Source of the DNA: Rhizobium pisi
Lineage (GTDB): Bacteria; Pseudomonadota; Alphaproteobacteria; Rhizobiales; Rhizobiaceae
Assembly: GCF_003938655.1 (NCBI RefSeq)
Contig: NZ_RJJT01000014.1
Coordinates: 116,349-180,348 of the forward strand
Direction: 5' to 3'
Length of the DNA: 64,000 nucleotides
Below, piece by piece: positions 25,194 to 32,973 of this stretch (position 1 is the first letter of the stretch; each line of letters begins with the position of its first letter). Made by a program: the position numbers and the translations under genes. The notes under the pieces are model-generated. The model had not been told where the DNA came from, did not search any database, and was given only the letters and a program-made list of their open reading frames with translations.

Positions 25194-25748
25194 ATGAAGC
25201 ACGATCGGGACGATGTTCCCTTCTCCTATCAAGTCAAGGTCGGCCATATCTCGGCCAATCCTGTCGAGGTCCATATCGAGGCCGACGACAGCGAATTGAA
25301 GGCGCTTGCCGAGGCCTGGAGCGTCGTCTCCGTCGACGGTCTGCGCGCCGACCTACAGATCGGCCGCTGGAAGCGCGACGGCGTTCGCGTCAAGGGTCGC
25401 GTGCAGGCGAAGATCGTCCAGTCCTGCGTCGTGACGCTGGAGCCGGTCGAAGCCGCGATCGACGAGAGTTTCGAACAGATTTTCGTGCCCGAGGGTTCCA
25501 AGCTCGCCCGCCAGCCGGGCAACGACGCCGGCGAGATGCTGCTTGATCCCGACGGTCCCGATCTGCCCGAGACCTTCGTGGGTGACACGATCGACGCCGG
25601 AGAGGTGGTTGCGGAATTCGCCGCCCTTGCGATCGACCCCTATCCGCGCAAGGAAGGCATCGCATTCGCCGGCCATATCGAGGATAGCGGCGAGAACGAT
25701 AAAAAGCCCTCCGCTTTCGCTGCCCTCAAGGACTGGAAAAAGGATTAA
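25194..25748 (+). CDS. yceD: YceD (DUF177) family protein
   Basis: A 184-residue member of the YceD/DUF177 family, implicated in 23S rRNA accumulation in other bacteria and usually found beside rpmF and plsX. The conserved VKGRVQAKIVQSCVVTLEPV with its Cys, and the end ALAIDPYPRKEGIAF, are visible. Here rpmF is absent between it and plsX. GAAGGAGG precedes the ATG. Confidence 0.85.
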   Translation: MKHDRDDVPFSYQVKVGHISANPVEVHIEADDSELKALAEAWSVVSVDGLRADLQIGRWKRDGVRVKGRVQAKIVQSCVVTLEPVEAAIDESFEQIFVPEGSKLARQPGNDAGEMLLDPDGPDLPETFVGDTIDAGEVVAEFAALAIDPYPRKEGIAFAGHIEDSGENDKKPSAFAALKDWKKD

Positions 25749-25845
25749 GCTTCGCTGGCATTTGATACTATTCAGTTGTAAGCGACGCCAAAACCGGTAT
25801 TTTGGCCGAAATTTCGCCCTCGGCGAAAAGAAGGATCAGGGACGC

Positions 25846-26892
25846 GTGATCAGAATATCTATCGACCTCATGGGTGGCGACTTTGGTCCCCAGGTTGTCA
25901 TCCCCGGTGCCGCCAAGGCGTTGGATCGGCATCCGGATATTTCCTTCGTTTTCTACGGCATCAAAGAGCAATGCGACCCGGTTCTCGCTCGCTTTCCGAA
26001 ATTGAGGGAAAAGTCGGTTTTCCACGATTGCGAGCTCGCCGTGAGTATGGATGAGAAGCCGAGCCAGGCACTGCGCCGTGGCCGCTATATCTCCACCATG
26101 TGGCGTTCGATCGAGGCGGTGAAGACAGGTGATGCCGACGTCGCGGTGTCGGCCGGCAATACCGGTGCCCTGATGGCGATGGCGAAGTTCTGTCTGCGCA
26201 CCATGGCCAATATCGAGCGTCCGGCGATCGCCGCGATCTGGCCGACGCTGAAAGGTGAGAGCATCGTACTCGACGTCGGCGCGACGATCGGAGCCGATGC
26301 GCAGCAGCTTATGGATTTCGCCCTGATGGGCGGCGCCATGGCGCGCGCGCTTTTCGAGATTGAACGGCCGACGATTGGTCTTCTGAACGTCGGCGTCGAA
26401 GAGGTGAAGGGCCAGGAGGAGGTCAAGGAGGCAGGCCGGCTGCTGCGCGAGGCGAACATCGATTCGCTCGAATATTCCGGCTTCGTCGAGGGCAACGACC
26501 TTGGCAAGGGCACCGTCGACGTTGTTGTCACCGAAGGATTCTCCGGCAATATCGCGCTCAAGACCGCCGAAGGCACCGCCAAGCAGATCGCCGAATATCT
26601 GCGTGCCGCCATGTCGCGCACGCTGCTCGCCCGCATCGGCTACCTCTTTGCCAAGAGCGCGTTCGACATGCTTCGCGAGAAGCTCGATCCGAGCAAGGTC
26701 AATGGCGGCGTGTTTCTCGGCCTGAACGGCATCGTCATCAAGAGCCATGGCGGGGCCAATGCCGAAGGCATCGCTGCGGCCATTGAAGTCGGCTATGACA
26801 TGGCCAAGAACGGCCTCAATCAGAAAATAGAAAACGATCTTAAGAAATATCATGCCAAGCGGCTGCCCCCCATGGGTCCGGAAGCTGCATGA
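25846..26892 (+). CDS. plsX: Phosphate acyltransferase PlsX
   Basis: Makes acyl-phosphate from acyl-ACP for phospholipid synthesis. The 348-residue protein shows ISIDLMGGDFGPQVVIPGA at the start, VSAGNTGALMAMAKF and the C-terminal GLNGIVIKSHGGANAEGIAAA. Start is GTG 25846 (VIRISIDLMGG), with an AAGGATCAGGG ribosome site just upstream. Followed by fabH 19 bases later; together they feed phospholipid and fatty-acid synthesis. Confidence 0.95.
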   Translation: MIRISIDLMGGDFGPQVVIPGAAKALDRHPDISFVFYGIKEQCDPVLARFPKLREKSVFHDCELAVSMDEKPSQALRRGRYISTMWRSIEAVKTGDADVAVSAGNTGALMAMAKFCLRTMANIERPAIAAIWPTLKGESIVLDVGATIGADAQQLMDFALMGGAMARALFEIERPTIGLLNVGVEEVKGQEEVKEAGRLLREANIDSLEYSGFVEGNDLGKGTVDVVVTEGFSGNIALKTAEGTAKQIAEYLRAAMSRTLLARIGYLFAKSAFDMLREKLDPSKVNGGVFLGLNGIVIKSHGGANAEGIAAAIEVGYDMAKNGLNQKIENDLKKYHAKRLPPMGPEAA

Positions 26893-26911
26893 GCGACAGG
26901 GTTCAAGCAAT

Positions 26912-27883
26912 ATGATCCGTTCAGTGGTTCGCGGGTTCGGAGCCGCACTTCCGAAGCGCGTGATGACCAATCGCGACATGGAGGCCATCGTCGATACGTC
27001 GGACGATTGGATCGTCCAGCGCACCGGCATTCGCCAGCGTTACATCGCCGGCGATGACGAGACGACGGCCTCGCTCGGCGAGGCGGCGGCGCGCGCAGCC
27101 CTTGCCAATGGCGGCCTGACGCCCGCCGATATCGACCTCGTCATCTGTGCCACCTCGACGCCCGACAACACGTTTCCGGCGACCTCGGTCAATATCCAGA
27201 ACCGCCTCGGCATGAGCCACGGCTTCGCCTTCGACGTTCAGGCCGTCTGTACCGGTTTCGTCTATGCGGTCACGACGGCGGATGCCTATATTCGCGGCGG
27301 GCTTGCAAAGCGCGTTCTCGTCATCGGCGCCGAAACCTTTTCGCGCATCCTCGACTGGAACGACCGCACCACCTGCGTTCTTTTTGGCGATGGCGCCGGC
27401 GCGATCGTGCTAGAAGCGGCCGAAGGCGAGGGCACGTCAGCCGATCGCGGCGTCCTGACCGCGCACCTGCGTTCTGACGGTTCCCACAAGGACAAGCTTT
27501 ATGTCGATGGCGGGCCCTCTTCGACCGGCACTGTTGGTAAACTGCGCATGGAAGGCCGCGAGGTCTTCAAATATGCCGTCGGCATGATCACCGATGTTAT
27601 CCAGGCTGCTTTTGATTCGACCGGCACCACGGCCGAAGACCTTGACTGGTTGGTGCCGCACCAGGCCAACCGGCGCATCATCGACGGTTCGGCGAAGAAG
27701 CTGAACATCGATGCGGAGAAGATCGTCATAACAGTCGACCTACACGGCAATACGTCGGCTGCCTCGATCCCGCTCGCACTTGCGACCGCTGCCGGCGACG
27801 GCCGCATCAAGAAGGGCGACCTGGTGATGCTCGAGGCGATGGGTGGTGGCTTCACCTGGGGCGCCGTTCTGCTGCGCTGGTAA
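26912..27883 (+). CDS. fabH: Beta-ketoacyl-ACP synthase III
   Basis: Starts fatty-acid synthesis by condensing acetyl-CoA with malonyl-ACP. It has 323 residues with the full Cys-His-Asn triad: Cys113 in VQAVCTGFVYA, His in VPHQANRRIID and Asn in LHGNTSAASIPLA. The C-terminal MLEAMGGGFTWGAVLLRW is typical. It sits in the conserved yceD-plsX-fabH-ihfA order. Confidence 0.96.
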   Translation: MIRSVVRGFGAALPKRVMTNRDMEAIVDTSDDWIVQRTGIRQRYIAGDDETTASLGEAAARAALANGGLTPADIDLVICATSTPDNTFPATSVNIQNRLGMSHGFAFDVQAVCTGFVYAVTTADAYIRGGLAKRVLVIGAETFSRILDWNDRTTCVLFGDGAGAIVLEAAEGEGTSADRGVLTAHLRSDGSHKDKLYVDGGPSSTGTVGKLRMEGREVFKYAVGMITDVIQAAFDSTGTTAEDLDWLVPHQANRRIIDGSAKKLNIDAEKIVITVDLHGNTSAASIPLALATAAGDGRIKKGDLVMLEAMGGGFTWGAVLLRW

Positions 27884-27988
27884 GCACGAATCCTAAAAAA
27901 CTGGCGGCGAACAAGAGCTTGACCGTGAGGCGCAAGACAAATACTCTTCGTCCGCTTTCACAAAATATTTGTAATGGGCGGGGAAACC

Positions 27989-28327
27989 ATGACCGGAAAA
28001 ACAGTGACGCGAGCAGACCTGGCGGAATCCGTTTTCCGAAAGGTCGGGCTTTCCCGGACCGAATCCGCCGAGTTGGTCGAAACCGTCATTGATGAAATCT
28101 GTAACGCCATCGTGCGGGGCGAAACCGTCAAGCTTTCTTCCTTCGCGACCTTCCAGGTGCGCGACAAGAACGAGCGAATCGGCCGCAACCCGAAGACCGG
28201 CGAGGAAGTTCCGATTTCTCCCCGCCGGGTCATGACCTTCAAGGCGTCGAATGTGCTGAAGACGCGCATCCTCAAGGCGCACGTCTCGCGCAAGATCAAG
28301 CTGAAGCCGCAGAATCCGGCTTCTTGA
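27989..28327 (+). CDS. ihfA: Integration host factor subunit alpha
   Basis: A 112-residue DNA-bending nucleoid protein that forms a heterodimer with IhfB. TRADLAESVFRKVGLSRTES, KLSSFATFQVRDKNERIGRNP and the arm segment GRNPKTGEEVPISPRRVMTF with its DNA-intercalating Pro are seen. ATG 27989 has a GGGCGGGG just upstream; an ATG at 27974 would add five residues. It follows fabH by 105 bases. Confidence 0.93.
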   Translation: MTGKTVTRADLAESVFRKVGLSRTESAELVETVIDEICNAIVRGETVKLSSFATFQVRDKNERIGRNPKTGEEVPISPRRVMTFKASNVLKTRILKAHVSRKIKLKPQNPAS

Positions 28328-28476
28328 TCCCGGCTTTCCCTTTCGGAACGGCAGTTTTTTCCTCTCGTACTGTCCATCGTTGTGCGCAACGTCGAGACAT
28401 GACTTGAATTGTCGGCGCCAAACCGTTGAAATATGATGAGTCGCCGTTGGATCGAGCCGCGAGGTCGCGTAGCAGT

Positions 28477-29013
28477 ATGACGTTGGACAAGAGCCCCGAT
28501 GCCTTTCGCACCATCAGCGAAGTCGCAGACGATCTTGATCTGCCGCAGCATGTGCTGCGCTTTTGGGAGACGCGCTTTCCACAGATAAAGCCGATGAAGC
28601 GAGGCGGTGGTCGTCGTTATTATCGGCCGGAGGATGTGGATCTCCTCAAGGGCATCCGGCATTTGCTCTATGATCACGGCTATACGATCAAGGGCGTGCA
28701 GAAGCTCCTGAAAACCAACGGCAACAAATTCGTCATATCGGTCGGCCACGGCGATCTCGCCAGCGTCGAGGCTCTCGCGGCGGGCGTACAGGACGCGGGC
28801 GAACCGCGCGTCGGCATGGCCGAAGAAGACCAGATCGTCGGCCGCGCCAAACCGCCGATCACCCGCCGATTCTTCAATTTCGTCGCCGGAGACGACGACC
28901 AGCCGGAGGTCTCGATCGGCAAGTCGAGCGTCGGCAAGGAAGACAGGGCGTTGCTGCAGGAGGCGCTCTACGATCTCCTGGAGTGCAAGCGCCTGCTCGA
29001 CCAGGTTCGCTGA
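28477..29013 (+). CDS. MerR family transcriptional regulator
   Basis: A 178-residue regulator with an N-terminal MerR winged helix (FRTISEVADDLDLPQHVLRF; WETRFPQIKPMKRGGGRRYY; RPEDVDLLKGIRHLLYDHGY) and a long variable C-terminal part without metal-binding cysteines. The C-terminal helix ALLQEALYDLLECKRLLDQ looks like a dimerisation coil. This gene commonly follows ihfA in alphaproteobacteria. ATG 28477 preferred; an in-frame ATG at 28426 would add 17 residues. Target unknown. Confidence 0.87.
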   Translation: MTLDKSPDAFRTISEVADDLDLPQHVLRFWETRFPQIKPMKRGGGRRYYRPEDVDLLKGIRHLLYDHGYTIKGVQKLLKTNGNKFVISVGHGDLASVEALAAGVQDAGEPRVGMAEEDQIVGRAKPPITRRFFNFVAGDDDQPEVSIGKSSVGKEDRALLQEALYDLLECKRLLDQVR

Positions 29014-29026
29014 GCCGACAGGCAGG

Positions 29027-29371
29027 TCAGGCTTCGGCAAGGCGCTTCATCGCCTGTTCGAGCTCGCTGAGCTGAAAGGGTTTCCGCAATACCGGCAGTG
29101 TGCCGGCGCTGCCTTCCGGGGCGCTGCCATATCCCGTTGCATAGAGATAGGGCTTGCCGCGTTCGTCGAGCAGCTTTGCGACCGGCAGCGAACTGCGGCC
29201 GGCAAGAGAGACGTCGAGGATAGCGGCGTCGAACTCCGTGTCCTTGGCAGTTGCCAGCGCCCGTTCCAGATCGGGCGCGCTTGCACAGACCCGGTAGCCG
29301 AGATCGCCGAGCATGTCCTCGAGCAACATGGCAATCAGCGTATCGTCCTCGACGATGAAGATGTCTTTCAT
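29027..29371 (-). CDS. Stand-alone response-regulator receiver protein
   Basis: A 114-residue single receiver (REC) domain without an output domain. Features are the acidic pair in IFIVEDDTLIAMLLEDML, the phospho-acceptor Asp in AAILDVSLAGRSS, Thr/Tyr-region YLYATGYGS and Lys in VLRKPFQLSEL. Such single-domain regulators act as phosphate sinks or bind partner proteins. It is divergent from a hybrid kinase that carries its own REC domain, and may be part of the same relay. An in-frame extension upstream to 29404 lacks support. Confidence 0.88.
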   Translation of the reverse strand: MKDIFIVEDDTLIAMLLEDMLGDLGYRVCASAPDLERALATAKDTEFDAAILDVSLAGRSSLPVAKLLDERGKPYLYATGYGSAPEGSAGTLPVLRKPFQLSELEQAMKRLAEA

Positions 29372-29539
29372 GATCCCTTTCACCCATTTCCCCTTGCCGG
29401 GCATGAAAGTTATGTGGACCGCTTCCGGCGCTCGTCAAGACGTGCTGCCCCGCAGTGTGAGAAAGAGCATATTGCCGGGTGAAATTCGATGTGCAAAAGC
29501 TGGGATACCGTTTCAGAAGCGGAGGGAAAGAGGCCTGGG

Positions 29540-31186
29540 ATGGATTTGCTGAGTGCCACAGACTGGTTGCGTCACAGGCCCGGTTACACATATCCGCTGG
29601 CGCTTGCCGCGGTTGGATTGACGTTTCTTCTGAGAATCGCGGCCAGCGATTATCTTTCCGGCTTTCCCTTCCTCAGCTTCCTTCCGGCGATTTTGCTCGC
29701 CAGTTTCATCGGCGGCGCGGGGCCGGGCCTTGTCGCGGCCGTGGTCGCCGGCTTCATCGTCCAGCAGTTTTTCGTCGAGCCGCACAATGTCTTTTGGCCG
29801 GTCAGCGCCGGGCAATGGGTCGGCCTGTCGACCTATCTCGTCAATGCCGCGATCATCGTCGGCCTGATGGAGATGATCATCGTCGCTCATGACCGGCAGA
29901 GCCGCCTTCGCAGCGAACTCAACAGCTTTAATACGCGCCTGGAACAGACGGTGGCCGAGCGTACCGCCGCGCTCAAGCATGAGATGGACGAGAATGCCGC
30001 CGCCCAGGCGCAGGTCCGCCAGTTGCAGAAGATGGAGACGATCGGCCAACTGACCGGCGGCGTCGCCCATGATTTCAACAATATGCTCGCGATCATCATT
30101 GGCAGTCTCGATCTCGCCCAGCGGCGCATGACCGGAAACGAGGATCCCCGCCTGCTGAATTCGATCCAGAATGCCAGGGACGGCGCGCAGAGGGCGGCCG
30201 TGTTGACCGCACGTCTTCTCGCCTTCTCGCGCCAGCAGCCGCTTGCCCCGGAGATCATCGATGCCAACAAGCTGGTCGGCGGCATGTCGGAGCTGCTGCG
30301 GCGCACGCTCGGCGAGCAGATCCGGATCGAGACTGTTCTTGCCGGCGGCCTCTGGCCGAGCTTTGCCGATCTCAGCCAACTCGAGAACGCCATTCTGAAC
30401 CTTGCCGTCAATGCCCGCGACGCCATGCCCGGCGGCGGTCATCTGACCATCGAGACCGCCAATACCGAACTCGACGAGCGATATGCGCGCATGCATTCCG
30501 AGGTCGAGGCCGGTCAGTATGTTATGATCAGCATCACCGACACGGGCACCGGCATGTCGCCCGAAGTGATCGACCGCGCCTTCGACCCGTTCTACACGAC
30601 CAAGGGACCCGGCAAGGGCACCGGTCTCGGCCTCAGCCAAGTCTACGGCTACATCAAGCAGAGCGGCGGCCACATCAAGATCTATTCGGAAATCGACAGG
30701 GGGACGACGGTGAAGATCTATCTTCCCCGCCATGTCGGCGCAACGGGCGCCCGGTTCGGCGCTATGGGCGCCCTGCCGATCCCCCAGGGGAGCGTCAAGG
30801 ACACGATTCTGGTGGTTGAGGATGACGAGCACGTCCGCAGTATGACCGCCGAAAGCCTGCATGAACTGGGTTATACTGTATTGGAGGCCGCGAGCGGGAT
30901 GGAGGCGCTTGTCCTTCTCGAGCAGAATGCCGCCGTCGACCTGATCTTCACCGACATCGTCATGCCGCAGATGAGCGGACGTCAGCTTGCCGACATCGTT
31001 CAGGAAAAATGGCCGAAAATCCGGGTTCTCTACACGACGGGTTATACCCGGAATGCCATCGTCCATAACGGCGTGCTCGATCACGGCGTCTTCCTGCTCG
31101 CCAAGCCCTTCAGCCTCGAGCAGTTGGCTCACAAGATCCGCGAGCTTCTGAATGTGCCGGTGAGAACGGAAGACGAAAGGACGTGA
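29540..31186 (+). CDS. Hybrid sensor histidine kinase with membrane-embedded N-terminus
   Basis: A 548-residue sensor. About residues 15-125 form a DUF4118/KdpD-like membrane domain with four helices (YPLALAAVGLTFLLRIAAS; FLPAILLASFIGGAGPGLVA). A coiled-coil linker (about 130-180) leads to the H-box TGGVAHDFNNMLAIIIGSLD, the N-box LNLAVNARDAMPGGG, G1 DTGTGMS and G2 GTGLGLSQVYG. The C-terminal REC domain (about 430-540) has TILVVEDDEHV and DLIFTDIVMPQMSG. Start ATG 29540 is preferred; ATG 29489 is an in-frame alternative. The signal is unknown. Divergent from a single-REC protein gene and 750 bases before the cellulose operon. Confidence 0.92.
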   Translation: MDLLSATDWLRHRPGYTYPLALAAVGLTFLLRIAASDYLSGFPFLSFLPAILLASFIGGAGPGLVAAVVAGFIVQQFFVEPHNVFWPVSAGQWVGLSTYLVNAAIIVGLMEMIIVAHDRQSRLRSELNSFNTRLEQTVAERTAALKHEMDENAAAQAQVRQLQKMETIGQLTGGVAHDFNNMLAIIIGSLDLAQRRMTGNEDPRLLNSIQNARDGAQRAAVLTARLLAFSRQQPLAPEIIDANKLVGGMSELLRRTLGEQIRIETVLAGGLWPSFADLSQLENAILNLAVNARDAMPGGGHLTIETANTELDERYARMHSEVEAGQYVMISITDTGTGMSPEVIDRAFDPFYTTKGPGKGTGLGLSQVYGYIKQSGGHIKIYSEIDRGTTVKIYLPRHVGATGARFGAMGALPIPQGSVKDTILVVEDDEHVRSMTAESLHELGYTVLEAASGMEALVLLEQNAAVDLIFTDIVMPQMSGRQLADIVQEKWPKIRVLYTTGYTRNAIVHNGVLDHGVFLLAKPFSLEQLAHKIRELLNVPVRTEDERT

Positions 31187-31225
31187 GGCCGCAACGCGGC
31201 CGCACGCTCGAAATCTCTGATCGCG

Positions 31226-31540
31226 TTATTCCAGGACCTGGATCACGCGGTGCGTCTGCGGCTCGACGATCACGCGCCGGTTATTGACGACGGTATAGGC
31301 GTAACCGTCAACATTTGGCACCGTATGCACTTCGACGGTATCCGGGAGCGTCGTACCGACCACGATATCGCCGTCATAGACGACGGACGGCGTGTTTTGC
31401 TCCATCACATATGTGCGCACCTCGCCAGGCAATACGACGGAGCCCGTCGCTGCAGGGTCGGTGACGATGACGGTGCTCTGCGCGAAGGCGGCGGAGCTGA
31501 TGGTCAGCACGGCCGCCGCAGCCATCATGATCTTGTGCAT
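31226..31540 (-). CDS. DUF1236 small secreted protein
   Basis: A 104-residue protein with a signal peptide (MHKIMMAAAAVLTISSAAFA) and a mature part carrying the DUF1236 pattern: LPDTVEVHTVPNVDGYAYTV, then VVNNRRVIVEPQTHRVIQVL. Such proteins are frequent in Rhizobiales and have no known role. ATG 31540 was chosen; it has GGAGAACTTCC upstream on the minus strand. The stop is 39 bases from the end of the histidine kinase gene, with which it converges. Confidence 0.82.
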   Translation of the reverse strand: MHKIMMAAAAVLTISSAAFAQSTVIVTDPAATGSVVLPGEVRTYVMEQNTPSVVYDGDIVVGTTLPDTVEVHTVPNVDGYAYTVVNNRRVIVEPQTHRVIQVLE

Positions 31541-31935
31541 GGAAGTTCTCCTTTTTACCCCAGACATGAAGGCAACGCGGACAATCCGGCATAGTTCCCG
31601 TGCCGGATTCTCGCAGCGTGGATCGGCGTGGCGACGAATGGCGGTCGAGATTCTCGCTCGAAAGACGCGCGCGCTTGGGCCATTGCCGGGTGGACAAACG
31701 CGGGGAGAGAACGATTAAGTTGTTGGCGAATCGATATACGCATCATACGGTTGAGTAGTGCGAACAATGTCCAGTACGGGTTCGTCCGGCGATGCCATGG
31801 CTCGGCTCTTTACGTTTGGTTAACCATGTTGGCGGTTTATGTCAGATGAACGGCCTGCTGGTCGTTGATTCGAAGATCCCTCGCGTTTCGGCTTGCGAAT
31901 GGATATCTGGAAAGACGATTGCGGCGGCTCGAAAC
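31541..31935. other. Intergenic region before the cellulose operon
   Basis: 395 bases between the DUF1236 gene and bcsN, probably with the promoters of both. It is less GC-rich near 31730-31830 than the flanks. An in-frame ATG at 31846 upstream of the chosen bcsN start would displace the lipoprotein signal, so it was not used. No repeat or clear operator seen. Confidence 0.5.
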
Positions 31936-32916
31936 ATGCACTTGCGTAAGACGATATCGCTGGTGGCCGTGGCGGGCATGATGGCCGGCTGCACGTCGAC
32001 AGGCGGTGTGCGCCAGCCTTCCGGGCCGGAGACCGTTGCGCCCGAAAAGGCGCTGGTCCTGCCGCCGCCAGGAGGCCCGTCGATCGTCAGCGTCGTCGAG
32101 CGCAAGAGCGGAAACGGCGTCGAGCAGAATATCTCGCTGTTTACCTCATCCTCCGTACCCGGCCAGAATTTCCTGAAGGTTCAGTTCTTCGGCGCATCCG
32201 GGGCCAATCCCGGCGTCGGCAATGCAGGCTTCAGCATGATCAACGAGAGCGGTATTGCCCGCGAAGTGGCCCGTTCGGCCCCGGGCGTCCCGATGGCGAC
32301 ATCCGCAACCTTCCTGCAGAACAGCTACGGCCCCTTCGGTTATGCCTCCGGCCGCAGCCAGGCCGGCGACACCTGCATCTATGCCTGGCAGCAGATCCGT
32401 TCGAGCGTCGCCGCCAATACCCAGGCGCGCAATTTCGGCATGATCCAGCTGCGCCTGCGTCTCTGCGACGCCAGGGCAAGCGAGCGCCAGCTGCTCGGCA
32501 TCGTCTACGGCTACACCGTCACCGGCACTTTCGATGGCGAGATCTGGAATCCGTACGGCCATGCGCCGCCTGCCGACGCAGCGCTCGGACGCACCGGTCA
32601 GCCGATCTATCCCGACGAGGACGGTTATCGCGCCAGCCCGATGCCGATCGGCTATGAACCGGCGCCCGCCCTTGTCAGCCGGCCGCGAGCCGCTCCCGTT
32701 CGCAGTAGCTCGGCCGTGCAGCCGGCTCAGGGCGTCGCGCCGCTGCCGGCACCCGTCGGCCCGCGCGTGCCGCTGCCCGGCGAGACGCCGCAGACCAACG
32801 CAAAGCCGGATGCGGCAGCCGTGCCGGGCGATCAATCGGTAAGGGCGATCGGCGCCGCCGTGCCGTCGCCGGACTGCATAGGCGACGCGGCCATGACGGC
32901 CGCCTGCCGGAAATGA
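31936..32916 (+). CDS. bcsN: Cellulose biosynthesis lipoprotein BcsN
   Basis: A 326-residue predicted lipoprotein: MHLRKTISLVAVAGMMAGC with the lipid-carrying Cys at residue 19. The central region (about 60-215) is conserved in rhizobial cellulose operons (SIVSVVERKSGNGVEQNISL; GIVYGYTVTGTFDGEIWN); the C-terminal third is Pro/Ala-rich and low in complexity. It begins the cellulose operon; bcsA starts 57 bases downstream. Its molecular role is not established; an envelope location suggests a part in cellulose export or anchoring. Confidence 0.85.
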   Translation: MHLRKTISLVAVAGMMAGCTSTGGVRQPSGPETVAPEKALVLPPPGGPSIVSVVERKSGNGVEQNISLFTSSSVPGQNFLKVQFFGASGANPGVGNAGFSMINESGIAREVARSAPGVPMATSATFLQNSYGPFGYASGRSQAGDTCIYAWQQIRSSVAANTQARNFGMIQLRLRLCDARASERQLLGIVYGYTVTGTFDGEIWNPYGHAPPADAALGRTGQPIYPDEDGYRASPMPIGYEPAPALVSRPRAAPVRSSSAVQPAQGVAPLPAPVGPRVPLPGETPQTNAKPDAAAVPGDQSVRAIGAAVPSPDCIGDAAMTAACRK

Positions 32917-32973
32917 TGAGCATGCCCGGAGCGCCGGATGGTGTCCCGGTTGAGCAATTTCGAAGGAACGTCG

